The notes under the pieces: generated by a model
Database searches by the model: none
What the model was told of the DNA's origin: nothing
What the model saw: the letters and a program-made list of their open reading frames with translations, nothing else
Made by a program: the position numbers and the translations under genes
NCBI RefSeq assembly: GCF_018278905.1
Contig: NZ_CP046600.1
Span: forward strand, 4,216,001-4,280,000
Direction of reading: 5' to 3'
Origin: Mycobacterium spongiae
GTDB lineage: Bacteria; Actinomycetota; Actinomycetes; Mycobacteriales; Mycobacteriaceae
Length of the DNA stretch: 64,000 nucleotides
Part shown: one piece after another, positions 1 through 10,825 of the stretch
How positions within the stretch are numbered: position 1 is the stretch's first letter
Layout of the letters: each line of letters begins with the position of its first letter

Positions 1-3000
1 TCCGATGCGGCCTGTTCGGCGGCGGCGTCTTCGGCGAAGTCATCGAAAATCTCGGTGAAATCCCAAGCCTGCTGCGCGATTCCACTGCCCTCGTTGTTGG
101 CAACACCCAACACACCCTGCATATCGCGAGGAAGCTGCCACATCGACAACTCACCAATATTGTTCTGATCAGCGAACGCCGCCAGCTGCACAGCATCGTC
201 CAGGGTAAAAACCTCACTCGGATTGTCATTGACTCCGATCATCGGCGTCACCCCCAGCATCGCCCACACCTGCTCACTGCTCAGCGACGGATACAACCCC
301 ATCAACTGCCCATGAGTGGCCTGCGCCGCATCAATCGCCAAGGCCCCCATGTCATACGGCGCATACGTCGGATCGAAATAGTCCATCGTCATGATGTTGA
401 CCCGCTCAATCACAACACCATTACTCTGCGCAATCTCAACAACCCGCAACCCATCAACCGTCAGACCCGTCGGCAACACCGGAAGGGTATACGACACCGT
501 CACCGGAGTACCGTTAGCGTCCCCCCACTGCTGAGCAAGAACAATCGCCTGCGACTGCGCCTCTAGGGCCGCCACATTGGACTGCATCGCCCCCTCAACA
601 TCGAAATCGATGTCATAGATCTCATAGGTCGTCATCACCTGCTGATACTGCAGCGCAAGCTCAGCAGGACTGACATCGTTCGCCGCGGCATACACAGCCA
701 GATCCGTACCAGCCGCCCCACCAAAGGAAATGGTCCCGTTGATGCCCGCGCTATCCATGTTGGCAAGCTGATTATCAATAAACCAACTATGACTGCCACC
801 GCTGACGTCGTACTCCGGATAGCCACCCCACGCCGCCTCGCCCCCAGGAGTAGCAGTGATAAAGGCCAGCGTGACATCATCGACCCCCGCCTGCGCCACC
901 GCAGCAAAGTCAAACCCCTCATTCGACGGCCACAACGTAATATCGACATACGGCGAGAACCTCCCATACACCACCCCGTCACCCGTGCCGGTCCCGCCGC
1001 CGCTGCCGCCACTGCCGCCAGTCCCGGTGCCGCCGCCGGTTGACTGTCCGTTGACCAGGACGTTCGTCGGTTCCGAGTAGGCGCCGGTGAGCAGGGCTTG
1101 GAAGCCAACCACGACCGACTCGCCCGGCTGAATCGTTTGCGTCCAAGACTCCGGGGTGATCGTGTAGTGCGTACCATCCTGGGCGAGCTGACCACTCCAC
1201 AGATTGGTGATGGATTGGCCTGCGGCCAAATCGAATTCCACCTGCCAACCAGTCACCGCGGTCTCACCGGCATTCGAGATCGTGAAATCAGCCACGAAGC
1301 CGTTATCCCATTGCGACGTCACCGCATACGTCGCGGCCACCGCGCTATCACCAGCGCCACCATCACCCGTCCCCCCATCACCAGCGCCACCATCACCGGT
1401 ACCCCCATCCCCAGCGCCACCATCACCGGTACCCCCATCCCCAGCGCCACCATCACCCGTGCCACCGTCACCGGTACCGCCGTCACCCGTGCCACCATCA
1501 CCCGTGCCGCCATCACCGGTTGCGTCGGCCTGTTCGGCGGCGGCGTCTTCGGCGAAGTCATCGAAAATCTCGGTGAAATCCCAAGCCTGCTGCACGATTC
1601 CACTGCCCTCGTTGTTGGCAACACCCAACACACCCTGCATATCGCGAGGAAGCTGCCACATCGACAACTCACCAATATTGTTCTGATCAGCGAACGCCGC
1701 CAGCTGCACAGCATCGTCCAGGGTAAAAACCTCACTCGGATTGTCATTGACTCCGATCATCGGCGTCACCCCCAGCATCGCCCACACCTGCTCACTGCTC
1801 AGCGACGGATACAACCCCATCAACTGCCCATGAGTGGCCTGCGCCGCATCAATCGCCAAGGCCCCCATGTCATACGGCGCATACGTCGGATCGAAATAGT
1901 CCATCGTCATGATGTTGACCCGCTCAATCACAACACCATTACTCTGCGCAATCTCAACAACCCGCAACCCATCAACCGTCAGACCCGTCGGCAACACCGG
2001 AAGGGTATACGACACCGTCACCGGAGTACCGTTAGCGTCCCCCCACTGCTGAGCAAGAACAATCGCCTGCGACTGCGCCTCTAGGGCCGCCACATTGGAC
2101 TGCATCGCCCCCTCAACATCGAAATCGATGTCATAGATCTCATAGGTCGTCATCACCTGCTGATACTGCAGCGCAAGCTCAGCAGGACTGACATCGTTCG
2201 CCGCGGCATACACAGCCAGATCCGTACCAGCCGCCCCACCAAAGGAAATGGTCCCGTTGATGCCCGCGCTATCCATGTTGGCAAGCTGATTATCAATAAA
2301 CCAACTATGACTGCCACCGCTGACGTCGTACTCCGGATAGCCACCCCACGCCGCCTCGCCCCCAGGAGTAGCAGTGATAAAGGCCAGCGTGACATCATCG
2401 ACCCCCGCCTGCGCCACCGCAGCAAAGTCAAACCCCTCATTCGACGGCCACAACGTAATATCGACATACGGCGAGAACCTCCCATACACCACCCCGTCAC
2501 CCGTGCCGGTCCCGCCGCCGCTGCCGCCACTGCCGCCAGTCCCGGTGCCGCCGCCAGTCCCGGTGCCGCCGCCAGTCCCGGTGCCGCCACCGGTCCCGGT
2601 GCTGCCGCCGGTTGACTGTCCGTTGACCAGGACGTTCGTCGGTTCCGAGTAGGCGCCGGTGAGCAGGGCTTGGAAGCCAACCACGACCGACTCGCCCGGC
2701 TGAATCGTTTGCGTCCAAGACTCCGGGGTGATCGTGTAGTGCGTACCATCCTGGGCGAGCTGACCACTCCACAGATTGGTGATGGATTGGCCTGCGGCCA
2801 AATCGAATTCCACCTGCCAACCAGTCACCGCGGTCTCACCGGCATTCGAGATCGTGAAATCAGCCACGAAGCCGTTATCCCATTGCGACGTCACCGCATA
2901 CGTCGCGGCCACCGCGCTATCACCAGCGCCACCATCACCCGTCCCCCCATCACCAGCGCCACCATCACCGGTACCCCCATCACCAGCGCCCCCATCACCG

Positions 3001-4030
3001 GCACCCCCATCACCGGTACCCCCGTCACCGGTACCCCCATCACCGGTTGCGTCGGCCTGTTCGGCGGCGGCGTCTTCGGCGAAGTCATCGAAAATCTCGG
3101 TGAAATCCCAAGCCTGCTGCACGATTCCACTGCCCTCGTTGTTGGCAACACCCAACACACCCTGCATATCGCGAGGAAGCTGCCACATCGACAACTCACC
3201 AATATTGTTCTGATCAGCGAACGCCGCCAGCTGCACAGCATCGTCCAGGGTAAAAACCTCACTCGGATTGTCATTGACTCCGATCATCGGCGTCACCCCC
3301 AGCATCGCCCACACCTGCTCACTGCTCAGCGACGGATACAACCCCATCAACTGCCCATGAGTGGCCTGCGCCGCATCAATCGCCAAGGCCCCCATGTCAT
3401 ACGGCGCATACGTCGGATCGAAATAGTCCATCGTCATGATGTTGACCCGCTCAATCACAACACCATTACTCTGCGCAATCTCAACAACCCGCAACCCATC
3501 AACCGTCAGACCCGTCGGCAACACCGGAAGGGTATACGACACCGTCACCGGAGTACCGTTAGCGTCCCCCCACTGCTGAGCAAGAACAATCGCCTGCGAC
3601 TGCGCCTCTAGGGCCGCCACATTGGACTGCATCGCCCCCTCAACATCGAAATCGATGTCATAGATCTCATAGGTCGTCATCACCTGCTGATACTGCAGCG
3701 CAAGCTCAGCAGGACTGACATCGTTCGCCGCGGCATACACAGCCAGATCCGTACCAGCCGCCCCACCAAAGGAAATGGTCCCGTTGATGCCCGCGCTATC
3801 CATGTTGGCAAGCTGATTATCAATAAACCAACTATGACTGCCACCGCTGACGTCGTACTCCGGATAGCCACCCCACGCCGCCTCGCCCCCAGGAGTAGCA
3901 GTGATAAAGGCCAGCGTGACATCATCGACCCCCGCCTGCGCCACCGCAGCAAAGTCAAACCCCTCATTCGACGGCCACAACGTAATATCGACATACGGCG
4001 AGAACCTCCCATACACCACCCCGTCACCAC
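1..4030 (-). repeat. Tandem ~1.52 kb coding repeats (GH18-linker-CBM2-linker units)
   Basis: The same GH18 start sequence recurs at 961, 2479 and 4006, giving periods of 1518 and 1527 bp, both multiples of three. The GH18 and CBM2 parts look almost identical between copies at the nucleotide level. The linkers (GDGG-type at about 2920-3050 and 1350-1525; GTGG-type at about 2500-2615 and 985-1048) differ in length. The pattern suggests recent amplification or gene conversion. Confidence 0.9.
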
Positions 4031-4556
4031 CGCCACCCGTGCCGCCACTCGCGGTGCTGGCTGAGCTAACGAGTCCCGGATTAGCCGCCGCGCCGCTGGC
4101 GATCTGCCCGCCGCTCGTGCCCTCAACCAGCTGAGCGGAATTGGCACCGTTGACGCTCTCCACAGCCGCTACCCCAGACAGTTCGACATTGCCCGCCGAC
4201 GGACCCCCGGCGCCGCCGATGACCGCATTGATCATTCCTTGCGCCGCTCGCGCCGCGCTCTGCAATGGCGATGCGTTCGTCGCATCGACTAGCGCATACG
4301 CCTGCGCACTTGCGGCCAACGTCTGCGCAAACCGGGCATGAAACGCCGCCACTTGGGCGCTGACGGCTTGATACTCCCCTGCGTGCGCATCGAACCATGC
4401 CACGATGGCCGCCGACACCTCGTCGATGCCCATCGCCGCCAACCCCGCCGTCCGAGTCGCCGCCACCGCATTGGCAATGCTCAGCTGTGATCGCAACGCC
4501 TCCAACTCCGTCGCCGCCGCGGCCACCATCTGCGCATTCGCGATCACAAAGGACAT
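1..4556 (-). CDS. PE-domain protein with repeated GH18 chitinase-like and CBM2 modules (partial, 3' end outside window)
   Basis: The reading frame is open from an ATG at 4556 to the left edge, about 1518 codons, with no stop seen. A strong GGAGGAG ribosome site lies about 8 nt upstream. Order by residue: PE domain 1-95 with an ESX-type YxxxD motif (YALVD); linker; GH18 about 180-490; Gly-Asp-rich linker; CBM2 about 545-642; Gly-Thr linker; GH18 about 688-1000; linker; CBM2 about 1070-1165; linker; a third GH18 to the edge. Each GH18 carries the catalytic DxDxE signature (IDFDVEG), a downstream MDYFD motif and a late LSMW tryptophan, as in Streptomyces/Bacillus-type GH18 chitinases. CBM2 modules show SQWDNGF and TGWQVEF, typical of chitin/cellulose binding. 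The inferred role is a secreted, multivalent chitinase or other beta-glycan hydrolase. No activity is proven, and the first acidic position of the DxxDxDxE consensus is Tyr. Confidence 0.9.
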   Translation of the reverse strand, partial: MSFVIANAQMVAAAATELEALRSQLSIANAVAATRTAGLAAMGIDEVSAAIVAWFDAHAGEYQAVSAQVAAFHARFAQTLAASAQAYALVDATNASPLQSAARAAQGMINAVIGGAGGPSAGNVELSGVAAVESVNGANSAQLVEGTSGGQIASGAAANPGLVSSASTASGGTGGGGDGVVYGRFSPYVDITLWPSNEGFDFAAVAQAGVDDVTLAFITATPGGEAAWGGYPEYDVSGGSHSWFIDNQLANMDSAGINGTISFGGAAGTDLAVYAAANDVSPAELALQYQQVMTTYEIYDIDFDVEGAMQSNVAALEAQSQAIVLAQQWGDANGTPVTVSYTLPVLPTGLTVDGLRVVEIAQSNGVVIERVNIMTMDYFDPTYAPYDMGALAIDAAQATHGQLMGLYPSLSSEQVWAMLGVTPMIGVNDNPSEVFTLDDAVQLAAFADQNNIGELSMWQLPRDMQGVLGVANNEGSGIVQQAWDFTEIFDDFAEDAAAEQADATGDGGTGDGGTGDGGAGDGGAGDGGTGDGGAGDGGTGDGGAGDSAVAATYAVTSQWDNGFVADFTISNAGETAVTGWQVEFDLAAGQSITNLWSGQLAQDGTHYTITPESWTQTIQPGESVVVGFQALLTGAYSEPTNVLVNGQSTGGSTGTGGGTGTGGGTGTGGGTGTGGSGGSGGGTGTGDGVVYGRFSPYVDITLWPSNEGFDFAAVAQAGVDDVTLAFITATPGGEAAWGGYPEYDVSGGSHSWFIDNQLANMDSAGINGTISFGGAAGTDLAVYAAANDVSPAELALQYQQVMTTYEIYDIDFDVEGAMQSNVAALEAQSQAIVLAQQWGDANGTPVTVSYTLPVLPTGLTVDGLRVVEIAQSNGVVIERVNIMTMDYFDPTYAPYDMGALAIDAAQATHGQLMGLYPSLSSEQVWAMLGVTPMIGVNDNPSEVFTLDDAVQLAAFADQNNIGELSMWQLPRDMQGVLGVANNEGSGIVQQAWDFTEIFDDFAEDAAAEQADATGDGGTGDGGTGDGGTGDGGTGDGGAGDGGTGDGGAGDGGTGDGGAGDGGTGDGGAGDSAVAATYAVTSQWDNGFVADFTISNAGETAVTGWQVEFDLAAGQSITNLWSGQLAQDGTHYTITPESWTQTIQPGESVVVGFQALLTGAYSEPTNVLVNGQSTGGGTGTGGSGGSGGGTGTGDGVVYGRFSPYVDITLWPSNEGFDFAAVAQAGVDDVTLAFITATPGGEAAWGGYPEYDVSGGSHSWFIDNQLANMDSAGINGTISFGGAAGTDLAVYAAANDVSPAELALQYQQVMTTYEIYDIDFDVEGAMQSNVAALEAQSQAIVLAQQWGDANGTPVTVSYTLPVLPTGLTVDGLRVVEIAQSNGVVIERVNIMTMDYFDPTYAPYDMGALAIDAAQATHGQLMGLYPSLSSEQVWAMLGVTPMIGVNDNPSEVFTLDDAVQLAAFADQNNIGELSMWQLPRDMQGVLGVANNEGSGIAQQAWDFTEIFDDFAEDAAAEQAAS

Positions 4557-6046
4557 ATCTCACTCCTCCGGCCGCAGTGATACGACCGTGATATCGACGA
4601 AAAGTGTTCGAGCACTATTTTGACCGTCAATTTTCCTCAATAGCAAGACACTGGGAGATTTTCTTGATCATTCGAATATTCGAACGGCAAGATCTGGCTG
4701 TTTCGCCATGACGGCGGCTGCCGCCGAAGCAATAAGGCTCCGAATAGCGCGTGCTCGCATTCGTCGACAACGTCGCCCCATCACAGCGGTCTATAATCTT
4801 TTACACAGTAACTTCTAAGGTGCGGCACAGGGCCGGGACAGCCAAGCGAACAGCGGTCCTCAATAAAGCTTATTCAACGAAACCGCATGTGAAGGCCGAT
4901 AAAGAGCGCTTCTAAAGATCTTTTTGCCCGGACCATTGGCTATGGACAAATATAATCAGAGAAACATTGTTCTCAGTTTTGCGGGACGATATGCCTGCAC
5001 CCCACCCCGGCCGCAGTGGAAAAGTCTTGGGCTACTAAAATGTCCAATACAGCGCCGTAAAGGCATCGGCGTGATGCTCCTATTACCTACCGTAGCCCCC
5101 CGGGTATTCGCAAATGCGATCAGATGCTCCGTTGCACGAAATTCCCGGCGCCGCTACGCTTCCGGGCCGAGCCTGCGGCGACACGGATGCGCAGCAGAAG
5201 CCTACCGCGGTGTGACGCTGGTGAAATACGTCGAGAAATGAGTCGAAACTATTGTTATCTTCCTGGTCAGATTTCGGCGTGCCGGCATAGCGAGTGTGGC
5301 CCGTCGTGTGAGGACGCATCGGCGGCACCTGCCGATCGCGGCCAGGCGACGACGAAGCCGCGTCGCACCGGACGATTCTGGGATTACCAAGATTCGATTT
5401 CTTCACACCTGGCCGAGCGAAGCCGCAGTCCATAATCACGCCGTATTTCCGCCTGGTCACGCGCCACCAGCGAAGCGGGGTGCTGGCGGTGGACATCAGC
5501 GCATCGTCAGTGCTGCAGTCGCCGAAGAACTCGGCGATCGGAGAGCTCCATCCCGTTGTCGCGAGAGCAGCGCGGCCTGTGCGCTGCCCCAGCACCCACC
5601 GGGCCTCGCACCGTTGCGACTACGACAGCGGCCTGGGACACGTCGGCAAATCTCACTCGCAGGGGTAGCACGGAGTGCGAGCCACCCTTGCTGGCGGTAA
5701 TCCTGCGACGGCTCTGGGCATGCTTGGGCTATCGACTTTTTCATTACTACGTTGGTTCACTAGGGATTACAGCTAGACAGCCGCTGATGAGGACTGGCCG
5801 TCCATGCCGACTCCGGTTGTCTGCGGCCGCGACATCCAGGACACCCGAGAGCCTCACAGTGAGATGACGAGTTGGCAAACAAGTCGACAACGGTTCTCGG
5901 TTCCTTCTTTCGGCTTGACCCGACGAGGATGATTGCCAATACTGCAGTAGCACTTGCTATTTCGGCCTTGCTCGCGATCCATTCTTGCCGATCAAAAGCC
6001 AAACAGGCCAACGCCGGCCAAGTCCGTAGGCTACATCGAGACAAGA
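4557..6046. other. Gene-poor 1.49 kb interval
   Basis: I see no convincing coding sequence here. The first ~400 bp is visibly more AT-rich than the neighbouring genes, holds the PE-GH18 leader, and contains an isolated TATAAT (4792-4797, + strand) with no obvious gene to drive. Short open frames in 4900-5950 overlap on both strands and match no family I recognise. No insertion-sequence ends or tRNA were spotted. Confidence 0.5.
4671..4684. promoter_or_regulatory. Perfect 14-bp palindrome upstream of the PE-GH18 gene
   Basis: TTCGAATATTCGAA is a perfect palindrome 115 bp upstream of the start codon. A second short palindrome, TTGACCGTCAA (4620-4630), lies between it and the gene and could hold a -35 element. 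It is a possible operator; no regulator is identified. Confidence 0.4.
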
Positions 6047-7168
6047 ATGACTGACACGACGACGAACGCCAGAACCACATCTCCGGGAAACGGCGATGTC
6101 GATGCCCGGCGCGTCACGCGTTTCGCAACCGAAGTCGCGGCGGCGATGTCGGACGAGTTGGCCGCACGCTGGATCGCCATCGCGCGACGATACGGGGCGG
6201 CCATCGGCTGCGGCACCGAAGGCGCGTTCGTCTGCGACGTCGCGACCCTCGATGGCGGCGAGTACGTTCGCCCGCTTCTGGCGGCCGCCAGTTATGCGGG
6301 CTGCGGGGGAACCGACTACGACGACATCACCACTCTGGCGATCGCGTTGCAGTTCCTGCACGTAGGTCTTTGCGCCCACAACGATCTCATCGACGATGAG
6401 GACATCCGTCATGGGCGCCCGAACATGCTGGCTCGAGCCAGACAGGATCCACTGATCAACGCGCGGCCGGCGCACACCGCTCAACGGCATGTCACTGCGC
6501 GCAGCGTACTGGCTGGCGACTTGGCGGTCGGCGCTGCGTTCACTGCTGTGACCGAGATGACGATCAGTCCCCGCCTCATGGCCGCGATCACCAAACAGTT
6601 CGCCCTCGCCTTGGAGACCAGTGTGCTTGGCGAATTCGCGGATACTTATGCCGAACTCCTCGATGTCGATACCACCGATACCGTGGTCAGGGCCGAACGC
6701 AAGACCGCCAGTTCCAGCACAGTTCTCCCGCTAGTCTCGGGCGCCATCTGCGCGGGCCAGACCGACGAGGCGTCGCTGCACCAGCTCACTGGCGTCGGCC
6801 TGGCGCTGGGACTCAGCTATCAGCTGGCCGACGACCTCTTGTCTGTTGTCGGCGATTCCGCGCTCAGCGGCAAGCCATTATTCAGCAACATCCGAGCCGG
6901 CAAGCACACCGAGCTCGTTCGCCAGGCGCTCCGCCGAGCAGATCGGCACCAACGTTCGATTATCGAGCGGTGCCTCGGCAACGATGTCGACGGCACCGCC
7001 GGACCCATGCTGGCCGCAATCTTCCACGACACCGGAGCCGTTGGCGCAGTCCGCTCAATGATCGACCAGTGCACCGAGCGCATCGCGGCATCACGGCTGC
7101 AATTCGCTCCGGGACTCAGGGACCACCTGGTGCACATCGCTCACGCGCTCGCTCGCCGGGTCGCCTAG
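6047..7168 (+). CDS. Polyprenyl (GGPP/FPP-type) diphosphate synthase
   Basis: A 373-aa trans-prenyltransferase that condenses IPP onto allylic diphosphates. The first Asp-rich motif reads HNDLIDDED followed by IRHGRPN, and the second reads YQLADDLLSVVGD. Both sit in the expected places, so the fold is clear. The first motif has Asn where DDxxD enzymes have the first Asp, while other acidic residues remain. The ATG at 6047 was chosen because the family alignment begins after it; the frame stays open upstream to 5954 without homology, and the ribosome site is weak. It lies 96 bp before an IPP isomerase on the same strand, a supply cassette for terpenoids or carotenoids. Chain length cannot be read from the sequence, and no terpene cyclase or phytoene synthase is in the window. 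Confidence 0.85.
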   Translation: MTDTTTNARTTSPGNGDVDARRVTRFATEVAAAMSDELAARWIAIARRYGAAIGCGTEGAFVCDVATLDGGEYVRPLLAAASYAGCGGTDYDDITTLAIALQFLHVGLCAHNDLIDDEDIRHGRPNMLARARQDPLINARPAHTAQRHVTARSVLAGDLAVGAAFTAVTEMTISPRLMAAITKQFALALETSVLGEFADTYAELLDVDTTDTVVRAERKTASSSTVLPLVSGAICAGQTDEASLHQLTGVGLALGLSYQLADDLLSVVGDSALSGKPLFSNIRAGKHTELVRQALRRADRHQRSIIERCLGNDVDGTAGPMLAAIFHDTGAVGAVRSMIDQCTERIAASRLQFAPGLRDHLVHIAHALARRVA

Positions 7169-7264
7169 CCTGAACTGCACGGTCAACTGTGAGAACATTG
7201 AGCCACAGCCCGCACGTGGCGGTCCGCTCGTGTTGGCCGCCTCCATCACCGCAAGGACGACTTG

Positions 7265-7915
7265 GTGACCGACAGCGTCCAACCACGCGACCGATCGATC
7301 TCTGTCGAGCAGGTTGTCTTGCTCGATGAACGCGGCGGCGCCGTAGGTGTAGCCGACAAGGCCACCGTTCATACTTCTGATACCCCACTGCACCTAGCCT
7401 TTTCCAGCTACGTGTTCGATGCCGAGGATCGCGTGCTGATCACCCAGCGGGCCGCCGCGAAACGAACCTGGCCAGGCGTGTGGACCAACAGTTGTTGCGG
7501 ACACCCCCTGCCTGGTGAATCGTTGCCCGACGCTATACGACGTCGGCTGGCCGATGAACTCAGGTTGCGTGTCGATCGGGTGGATCTGATCCTGCCGGAG
7601 TTCCGCTACCGAGCCACCATGGCCGACGGCATCGTAGAAAACGAGATCTGCCCGGTGTACAGAGTGCACAGCGACCAACAACCGCGGCCGAACTCCGACG
7701 AGGTTGACGCGGTCCGCTGGGTCCCCTGGGAACAGTTCGTCTCCGAAGCCAGCGCCGGACACATCACGCCACTGTCACCGTGGTGTCGTAGTCAACTGGA
7801 CCTGCTGACCGCATTGGGACCTCGCCCAGCCTGGTGGCGCGTTGCCGACGACAGTCGGCTGCCGATGGCCGCCCGGCCGAACACCCCGCGCACAGGGGAA
7901 ACGGGAAACCTCTAA
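7265..7915 (+). CDS. idi: Isopentenyl-diphosphate delta-isomerase, type I
   Basis: A 216-aa Nudix-fold enzyme interconverting IPP and DMAPP. The catalytic Cys is in TNSCCGHP and the catalytic Glu in ENEICPVY. Metal-binding His residues are in [13 protein letters not shown] and CGHP, matching the E. coli/M. tuberculosis enzymes. The GTG at 7265 follows an AAGGA-like ribosome site; a TTG one codon earlier is the alternative. It follows the prenyl synthase gene and ends 13 bp from the convergent fbiC stop. In H37Rv idi sits elsewhere (Rv1745c), so its position beside fbiC is a local feature of this genome. Confidence 0.93.
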   Translation: MTDSVQPRDRSISVEQVVLLDERGGAVGVADKATVHTSDTPLHLAFSSYVFDAEDRVLITQRAAAKRTWPGVWTNSCCGHPLPGESLPDAIRRRLADELRLRVDRVDLILPEFRYRATMADGIVENEICPVYRVHSDQQPRPNSDEVDAVRWVPWEQFVSEASAGHITPLSPWCRSQLDLLTALGPRPAWWRVADDSRLPMAARPNTPRTGETGNL

Positions 7916-7928
7916 GACCGAGGTGTCC

Positions 7929-10514
7929 TCAGCCCAGACACTCCGGGACCGCAAGTGGCGCATAGGTAGTGGTGCGCTGCCGAGCGGGCCGCCCGATCCC
8001 CTCGGCGATCGCGGCCAGTTCGGCAACTGTCTTGGACGATCCGTGTTCGGAACCTGCCATGCGCGAAATGGTCTCCTCCATCAGTGTTCCGCCGAGGTCG
8101 TCGGCACCGCCGTTGAGCATCACCCGAGTGCGCTCGATACCCAGCTTCACCCAACTGGTCTGTATATGGGAGATGCGGCCATGCAACATGATCCGCGCCA
8201 GCGCGTGCACAGCCCTGTTATCGCGATGTGTGGGCCCGGGCCGTGCCGCGCCCGCCAGATACAGCGGCGAATTCTGGTGCACGAACGGCAACGGCACGAA
8301 CTCGGTGAAGCCACCGGTACGGTCCTGGATATCACGGAGCACGTTGAGGTGCGCGACCCAGTGCCGTGGGCTGTCGACATGTCCGTACATCATCGTTGAC
8401 GAGGACGGCAAGCCCACCTCGTGGGCGGTCGTCACGATCTCGATCCACAGCGACGTCGGTAGCTTGCCCTTGGTGAGCACCCAGCGCACCTCGTCGTCCA
8501 GTATTTCGGCGGCTGTGCCGGGAATACTGCCTAGCCCGGCCTCGCGCAGACTGATCAGCCACTCGCGAATGCTCAGCCCGCTCTTGGTGACACCGTTGGC
8601 GATCTCCATCGGGGAAAACGCGTGAACATGGATCGACGGCACCCGCGCTTTAACGGCGCGGACGAGATCGGCGTAGCCGGTGACCGGGAGCTCTGGGTCA
8701 ATGCCGCCCTGCATGCACACTTCGGTGGCGCCGGCGACATGAGCCTCCCAGGCTCGGTCGGCGACCTCGGTAACCGACAGTGAGTAGGCGTCCGCGTCTC
8801 CTTTGCGCTGGGCGAACGCGCAGAATCGGCACCCGGTATAGCAGATATTGGTGAAGTTGATATTTCGGTTGACCACGTAGGTCACGTCGTCTCCCACGGC
8901 ATCGGCACGCAACGAATCAGCCAGTGCAACAACGGCTTCCAATGCGGGGCCGGCGGCGGTAGCCAACGCCAGATACTCCTTGTCGGCACAGCCGCCCGGA
9001 GCCCGCTCAACCGACCGCAGCGCGGCGAGCACATCGGTGTCAATACGCTCAGGCGCTCGCGCAGCCAGTTCGTGCACATGCGCCCGGATCGACTCCCAAT
9101 CACCGAAGGCGCTGTCCAGGTCGCTACGAGCCTCGGTATTGCGACCTTGGGTGTCGATCGCCGCGTTGAGATCCACTCGCCCCGAGGACTCCACGTCGTC
9201 GGGCTCCTGCCAGGGCATGCCCACCGGATTGATGTCGCGGGCAAAGCCAGTTGCCGGATCAGCCAGCGCCACAACGTGTCCGCGCACCCGCGGATCGATC
9301 CACGCGGCCCCAGCCTGCACGTACTTCGGCTGGGCCGTCAGCCGCTGCACCAGGTCGTAGCCGCCCTCCGCCGTCACGGCGGCCAGCTCATCCAATGCGG
9401 GCCAGGGCCTCTCAGGATTGACATGGTCGGGGGTCAGCGGCGAGACACCACCCCAGTCGTCGACACCGGCGCCAATCAACGCCAGGCATTCGTCACGAGA
9501 CACAAGGTTGGGCGGCGCCTGGATGCGCATCCCCGGCCCGAGCACCAGACGCGCCACCGCGACGGTGGCCACATAGTCCTCGAACCCGGCGTCGGGCACG
9601 TTAGCCATCGCCGTGTGTTCCTTGGCCCGGAAGTTTTGCACGATCACTTCCTGGATGTGCCCGAACTCCTTGTGCGACTTGCGAATCGCGTGCAGGGTCT
9701 CGGCACGTTCGTATAGAGTTTCACCGATGCCGACCAACAGTCCGGTAGTAAACGGAATGGACAACCGCCCGGCGTCAGTCAGGACGCGCAGACGCACCGC
9801 CGGGTCCTTGTCCGGGCTGCCGAAATGCGCGAGCCCCTTTGATTCGAACAGTCTTCGCGATGTGGTCTCGAGCATCATTCCCATCGAGGGCGCCACCGGT
9901 TTGAGTCGCGCCATCTCCGACCAGCTCATCACACCCGGGTTCAAGTGCGGCAACAGACCGGTTTCCTCGAGTACTCGGATCGCCATCGCCCGCACGTAGG
10001 ACAGCGTCGAATCGTAGCCTCGTTCGCCCAGCCACTCGCGTGCCTCCGCCCATCGCTGCTCGGGGCGGTCGCCCAGGGTGAATAGCGCTTCCTTGCAACC
10101 AAGTTCACCCCCGCGACGGGCCACGTCGAGGATCTCGTCGGGCTCCAGGTACATCCCGGCGCCTTGGGCGCGTAGCTTGCCCGGCACAGTGACAAACGTG
10201 CAGTAGTGGCAGGTATCGCGGCACAGATGGGTGACCGGAATGAACACTTTGCGCGAATAGCTGATCGGCAACCGGCCCTGAGGACCTTGCCGTCCGGCCG
10301 ACTTCAATCCCGCGTCGCGCACTCGCGCCGCACTCGCGGTCAGGTCGGCCAGGTCGGCGCCGCGGGCGGCCATCGCAACAGCGGCCTCATCGATGTTTAG
10401 CGCGACACCGTTTCGAGCCCGCCGCAGTACCCGTCGCAACGCTGACGGAGCGATCTTGGGCCTAACGATGGGGCTAGGCAGAGCTGTGGGCTCCCGGTCC
10501 GGAGTCAATGACAC
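7929..10514 (-). CDS. fbiC: FO synthase FbiC (CofG/CofH fusion, coenzyme F420 biosynthesis)
   Basis: An 861-aa cytosolic bifunctional radical-SAM enzyme that makes the deazaflavin FO from tyrosine and 5-amino-6-ribitylaminouracil. The N-terminal CofG-like half carries CRDTCHYC and the C-terminal CofH-like half CYTGCRFC, the two CxxxCxxC 4Fe-4S motifs. The sequence is close to M. tuberculosis FbiC (Rv1173) throughout. The GTG at 10514 was chosen because it gives the family length; the frame is open to 11000, but that extension is low-complexity and overlaps the divergent PE gene. Expected to be constitutive housekeeping, feeding F420 to enzymes such as the Rv1155-like protein in this window. 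Confidence 0.96.
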   Translation of the reverse strand: MSLTPDREPTALPSPIVRPKIAPSALRRVLRRARNGVALNIDEAAVAMAARGADLADLTASAARVRDAGLKSAGRQGPQGRLPISYSRKVFIPVTHLCRDTCHYCTFVTVPGKLRAQGAGMYLEPDEILDVARRGGELGCKEALFTLGDRPEQRWAEAREWLGERGYDSTLSYVRAMAIRVLEETGLLPHLNPGVMSWSEMARLKPVAPSMGMMLETTSRRLFESKGLAHFGSPDKDPAVRLRVLTDAGRLSIPFTTGLLVGIGETLYERAETLHAIRKSHKEFGHIQEVIVQNFRAKEHTAMANVPDAGFEDYVATVAVARLVLGPGMRIQAPPNLVSRDECLALIGAGVDDWGGVSPLTPDHVNPERPWPALDELAAVTAEGGYDLVQRLTAQPKYVQAGAAWIDPRVRGHVVALADPATGFARDINPVGMPWQEPDDVESSGRVDLNAAIDTQGRNTEARSDLDSAFGDWESIRAHVHELAARAPERIDTDVLAALRSVERAPGGCADKEYLALATAAGPALEAVVALADSLRADAVGDDVTYVVNRNINFTNICYTGCRFCAFAQRKGDADAYSLSVTEVADRAWEAHVAGATEVCMQGGIDPELPVTGYADLVRAVKARVPSIHVHAFSPMEIANGVTKSGLSIREWLISLREAGLGSIPGTAAEILDDEVRWVLTKGKLPTSLWIEIVTTAHEVGLPSSSTMMYGHVDSPRHWVAHLNVLRDIQDRTGGFTEFVPLPFVHQNSPLYLAGAARPGPTHRDNRAVHALARIMLHGRISHIQTSWVKLGIERTRVMLNGGADDLGGTLMEETISRMAGSEHGSSKTVAELAAIAEGIGRPARQRTTTYAPLAVPECLG

Positions 10515-10716
10515 GTTGGTGTAACTTCCCAGCGATCCGATTTCATCCGCGCGTCCCGACGTGCCCGACTCTGGGCAACCGTGAGGACAACCTTGGTGCC
10601 ATACCCGCCACAGTAGCGCCAGACCACGGCCGATACGCGATCGAGGTTGCTGCACCATTGATTGGCCCGACTTGCAAGCGGCTGACCACCGATCGCGATA
10701 CCATCCGTTTTGAGAG

Positions 10717-10766
10717 CCTTGAAGACCCTTGACGACCCTTGAAGGCCCTTGTAGACCCTTGAATCG
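10717..10766. repeat. Five-copy 10-bp tandem repeat between fbiC and PE12
   Basis: The core CCTTG recurs exactly every 10 bp at 10717, 10727, 10737, 10747 and 10757, with unit consensus CCTTGAAGAC. It lies in the divergent intergenic region, about 200 bp upstream of fbiC and 60-110 bp upstream of the PE gene. One unit per helical turn would put all copies on one face of the DNA. Confidence 0.75.
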
Positions 10767-10825
10767 GAGGAAGAGGCGCAAGCACCGCGGCAGTCGCGGG
10801 GCTGCGCGGCGGGAAGCGGTGTGAG

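Noticed and set aside
1098..3611. Long + strand open frames of about 310-330 aa, repeated
   Set aside because: They are antisense shadows of the GH18/CBM2 repeats and recur only because the DNA repeats; the minus-strand frame is the one with domain homology.
4792..4797. TATAAT as a strong promoter
   Set aside because: No suitable -35 at 17-bp spacing and no gene downstream within 1.2 kb, so kept only as a note.
4924..5595. Overlapping frames of 100-170 aa on both strands in the gene-poor interval
   Set aside because: No family recognised, no ribosome sites and no consistent coding pattern.
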